The notes below the pieces were generated by a model that was given only the letters and a program-made list of their open reading frames with translations, was not told the DNA's origin and did not search any database. Position numbers and translations under genes: made by a program. From positions 1-64,000 of the forward strand of contig CAIVQH010000013.1 of the NCBI GenBank assembly GCA_903907995.1: 64,000 nt of DNA. The letters are read 5' to 3'. This DNA comes from an uncultured Verrucomicrobiota bacterium. Lineage in GTDB: Bacteria; Verrucomicrobiota; Verrucomicrobiia; Limisphaerales; UBA9464. How positions within the stretch are numbered: position 1 is the stretch's first letter; each line of letters begins with the position of its first letter. Positions 61,913-64,000 of the stretch are shown in pieces.

Positions 61913-62125
61913 TCAGACCGCCGTGGCATTCCTCAGCTCGCTCCATTCCCGAAGATGCTGATGCGAACCGTCGTCGTCCTTCATGAGCACCGCCCCGCGC
62001 AGCACCCACCGCTCGACCCGCCATACCGTCTTGTCACCGTAGAACCGGACCCGGTGCATCGCTCTGAACTCGCGCGGAAGCCAGGCCAGCATGCGCTCCG
62101 CATGATTTAGGTTTGCAGTGATCAT
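61913..62125 (-). CDS. Small hypothetical protein
   Basis: A 70-residue protein (MITANLNHAERMLAWLPREF) with a balanced, strand-rich composition (VRFYGDKTVWRVERWVLRGA) that looks like a real domain rather than chance. No signal peptide or motif is recognised. It is on the strand of the genes to its right and 51 bp from the next one, so could belong to their group. Existence as a gene is moderately supported. Confidence 0.45.
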   Translation of the reverse strand: MITANLNHAERMLAWLPREFRAMHRVRFYGDKTVWRVERWVLRGAVLMKDDDGSHQHLREWSELRNATAV

Positions 62126-62176
62126 TTTTCGCAGTTTGCGGCCGGTAGGGGACCGCTCGAGGGTTTGAGACCGGGT

Positions 62177-62416
62177 TCAACTCTTCCTGCGGGCGCGACC
62201 ACCCAGGCGGCCTCCCGTGCGGGCCGGCTCGTGATTCTCCTTCCGGCCGCGTCCGGAGCCGCTCTTTTTTCCCCCGCCGGTCATTTTGTTCACGGTCGCC
62301 CAAGCCCGTCGCTCCGACTCTTTGACACTGAGACCACGGGCCTCATAGCCCGCCTCAATGTGGCCGGCCTGGCGCTTCTGCTTGTCCGTATAGCTCGATT
62401 TGTCACCTTGTGGCAT
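62177..62416 (-). CDS. Small basic stress-type protein (annotated elsewhere as plasmid stabilization)
   Basis: A 79-residue, very basic protein starting at ATG 62416. SYTDKQKRQAGHIEAGYEAR, then ESERRAWATVNKMTGGGKKSG, match a small family common in proteobacteria and often labelled plasmid stabilization protein without proof. Residues 55-79 are disordered (SGSGRGRKEN and RLGGRARRKS), and may bind nucleic acid. It is 26 bp downstream of the superoxide dismutase gene. Its function is unknown. Confidence 0.7.
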   Translation of the reverse strand: MPQGDKSSYTDKQKRQAGHIEAGYEARGLSVKESERRAWATVNKMTGGGKKSGSGRGRKENHEPARTGGRLGGRARRKS

Positions 62417-62442
62417 AGGGGATTCTCCTCGAAGGATGGGGG

Positions 62443-62988
62443 TTACGGTTGTGGTACTGGCCATTGTCTCACAATGACTCCGCAGGCGATGCGGTCTCCC
62501 GAATCGCCGGCCGGCTGCGTTTTCAGATCGTCGGCCTTGGCGTGGACCACGATCGATTTCCCGATGATGGAATACTCTCCGTCAATGGTCAGATCAGCGA
62601 AGATTCTCGAGTAACTCGCGTTCCCGGAAGCGTCGGCCTGCAGATTGCCCAGATCGCCCAGGTGGCGGCTGGGGTCATCGGGGCCGGCGTGATGACCGGC
62701 CATGGGGTTGAAGTGTCCCCCGGCCGACTTCGCATCCGGGGCCGAGCAGTCTCCATTCTCGTGGATGTGGAAGCCATGCAGGCCTGGACTCAGCCCACCG
62801 AAGTTCGCCACAACCCAGACCCCTTGCCGGGCCCGGATGAACTTCACGGTACCGCCGACCACGCTGCCCGAGGACGCCGACAACACCGCTGTCGCCAGCA
62901 CCTTATGGTGCGGCCTGTCAGTGGCACAACCCGCACCGAGCAGGAGAACCCCCAGGGCGCTCCCGGAGAGAAACAGATTTTTAAACAT
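62443..62988 (-). CDS. sodC: Cu/Zn superoxide dismutase, lipoprotein
   Basis: A 181-residue protein (signal ALGVLLLGAG-C with lipobox). GLHGFHIHENGDCSAPDAKS gives the copper-binding H-x-H and the first disulfide cysteine; SAGGHFNPMAGHHAGPDDPS and RHLGDLGN supply the zinc ligands (H, H, H, D); SIVVHAKADDL the fourth copper ligand; DRIACGVI the second cysteine. All are present. It removes superoxide at the outer membrane or periplasm. Followed by the small basic gene, with which it may be transcribed. Confidence 0.93.
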   Translation of the reverse strand: MFKNLFLSGSALGVLLLGAGCATDRPHHKVLATAVLSASSGSVVGGTVKFIRARQGVWVVANFGGLSPGLHGFHIHENGDCSAPDAKSAGGHFNPMAGHHAGPDDPSRHLGDLGNLQADASGNASYSRIFADLTIDGEYSIIGKSIVVHAKADDLKTQPAGDSGDRIACGVIVRQWPVPQP

Positions 62989-63043
62989 AGTCTTTTCAGC
63001 AAATGGTTCACCGAGCTTCCGACCGCGCCGAGACCAACGGAGG

Positions 63044-63592
63044 CTAGTTGGTACGGCGGATTATCCGTCCCGATCGCGAATCCAATCCGGAACGCTCGGG
63101 ACCGGCCGCCGGGCGGTTCGTCCATTCCGGTGGCAGGTTCATCTGCCAATCGGCCGGCACATCGTTCCATTGCTGTACCGGAACCGTGTTCCACCATTGG
63201 GGCGGAACATTGGTCAGCCACGCCGGTGGAATATTGGTCCATGCGTTCATCGGCACGTTCGTCCACCAGTTCGGCGGCAGATTCGTATAGCCGGGTGAAA
63301 CCCGGTTCCACCACTCCGGCGACGTGTTGGTCCACCACTGGGTGCGCGGGCGGAAATCATAGACGGGCAGAACTTGCACCGGTGTCGGCTGCTGCTGGTT
63401 CGGTGCCAGGGGAGCCAACGGGGCCAGCGGCGCCTGGGGATTTTGCGGCTGGGGTGCCACGCCCGGATTGGGCGGCGGTACCGGATTGGGTCGCGCAACC
63501 GGGGCCTGCGCCTGCACGGAGGATTGCTGAACGGTCACGAGCGTGACCAGGCCAACGGTCGCAAGGAGCATCAGGAGGCGTATGGGTTTCAT
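63044..63592 (-). CDS. Secreted tryptophan-rich octapeptide-repeat protein
   Basis: A 182-residue exported protein (signal LLMLLATVGLVTLVTVQQSS, then QAQA). Residues 28-75 are proline-, asparagine- and alanine-rich (APLAPLAPLAPNQQQ). Residues about 82-160 are ten near-perfect 8-residue repeats of the form P-x-x-W-x-T/N-N-V/I/L: PPNWWTNV, PMNAWTNI, PPAWLTNV, PPQWWNTV, PVQQWNDV, PADWQMNL. The C-terminal 20 residues are charged. I know no family with this unit. It lies 8 bp downstream of the DUF6515-like gene, so probably an operon. A carbohydrate-binding or wall-adhesive role is only a guess. Confidence 0.65.
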   Translation of the reverse strand: MKPIRLLMLLATVGLVTLVTVQQSSVQAQAPVARPNPVPPPNPGVAPQPQNPQAPLAPLAPLAPNQQQPTPVQVLPVYDFRPRTQWWTNTSPEWWNRVSPGYTNLPPNWWTNVPMNAWTNIPPAWLTNVPPQWWNTVPVQQWNDVPADWQMNLPPEWTNRPAAGPERSGLDSRSGRIIRRTN

Positions 63593-63599
63593 GGGCTGA

Positions 63600-64000
63600 T
63601 CAGGGGAGGAAAGTTTGGAATTGCGTCACACCGTCCACGAATACCGGCCGGTAATAGATGCCGTTGAACTGGTAGGCAGCCACACCACCAACGGATACCG
63701 TTGCCGCCCCCGGCGGCAGTTCCGGGACGATCACGCCCATCGGGGGCGCGGCAATGACGTAGTTATCGCCCTGGGCCACGTAGAACGCGCCGCCGGCATA
63801 GTAGTACGTGAGATTTCCGGCCATGACGACCACGGTCCCATCGGGCAACTGCGGGATGCCGATACCGATGGGCGGGTAAATCTCCTGATAATCCGGGCCG
63901 ACCTGCTGATAATAGATCCCGTCGTCGTAAAAGTAAGGCAGTCCACCGAACACGATCCGCACGTGTCCCGGACGAAGGGCATGCACATGCTCACCGTAGT
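63600..64000 (-). CDS. DUF6515-like secreted protein, partial
   Basis: The gene enters from the right edge; at least 133 residues are visible to the stop at 63600-63602. It consists of repeated Y/G-rich strands: GGLPYFYDDGIYYQQVG, NLTYYYAGGAFYVAQGDNY and VAAYQFNGIYYRPVFVDGV, each around 45 residues apart and separated by PPIGIGIPQLPDG or PPMGVIVPELPPG. This arrangement matches the DUF6515-type family of small exported proteins. The N-terminus with the signal peptide is outside the window. The octapeptide-repeat gene follows 8 bp later. Function unknown. Confidence 0.6.
   Translation of the reverse strand, partial: YGEHVHALRPGHVRIVFGGLPYFYDDGIYYQQVGPDYQEIYPPIGIGIPQLPDGTVVVMAGNLTYYYAGGAFYVAQGDNYVIAAPPMGVIVPELPPGAATVSVGGVAAYQFNGIYYRPVFVDGVTQFQTFLP

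Overview
The window looks like chromosomal DNA of a GC-rich member of the Verrucomicrobiota, most likely a Pedosphaera/Limisphaera-type lineage. The evidence is the mix of gene families: a cytochrome-type PSD1/DUF1549/DUF1553 protein paired with a DUF1501 protein, a PEP-CTERM protein, prepilin-like H-X9-DG proteins, a large delta-60-repeat/Ig surface protein, a YncE-type phosphoesterase and many secreted proteins of unknown role. No rRNA or ribosomal protein gene is present, so the placement is inference.

Bases 1-18,000 are an accessory region. It opens with the tail of an IS630-type transposase, then three minus-strand genes (a PD-(D/E)XK nuclease-like protein, a cysteine-rich protein with a faint uracil-DNA-glycosylase look, and a secreted ankyrin-repeat protein) and a serine-recombinase remnant. 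From about 5.4 to 18 kb lies what looks like an integrative element or island: a phage-type Dam methylase and a small partner, a divergent XRE-HTH/P-loop NTPase gene followed 2 nt later by a TPR gene, a membrane protein, a secreted beta-rich protein, a TrwC/MobF relaxase-like protein that lacks its catalytic histidines, a Fic protein, a tyrosine recombinase, and an RloA/RloB (AbiL-like) abortive-infection pair. A truncated cation/proton antiporter tail follows.

Bases 18,800-34,500 are mainly chromosomal: an FMN reductase, a secreted S9 peptidase, class I fructose-bisphosphate aldolase, the PSD1/DUF1501 pair flanked by a duplicated aldolase 3' end, a gingipain-like secreted protein, an FdhF/YdeP-type molybdopterin oxidoreductase carrying in-frame repeat insertions, a zinc-ribbon protein, a SAM methyltransferase with a regulatory domain, and a PEP-CTERM protein.

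Bases 34,600-42,300 form a seven-gene plus-strand cluster with three phosphodiester-glycosidase (NAGPA-like) paralogues, a CotH-like protein, two prepilin-like proteins and one unknown. Bases 42,400-47,000 are an integration hotspot: tRNA-Leu(UAA) sits between two divergent tyrosine integrases, next to a truncated dnaE2-like polymerase gene.

Bases 47,000-64,000 carry envelope and metabolic genes: a CC0125-like lipoprotein, a frameshifted M48 metallopeptidase, an NlpC/P60 lipoprotein, a split spermidine-synthase-like pair with a repeat forming part of the second protein, a delta-60 surface protein interrupted by one in-frame TGA, an aspartate aminotransferase, a vanadium haloperoxidase/PAP2 protein, a phage CII-like regulator, a YncE/phosphoesterase, a stress-type small basic protein, Cu/Zn superoxide dismutase, a tryptophan octapeptide-repeat protein and a partial DUF6515-like protein. 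Interspersed palindromic repeats, some inside coding sequence, are a recurring feature.
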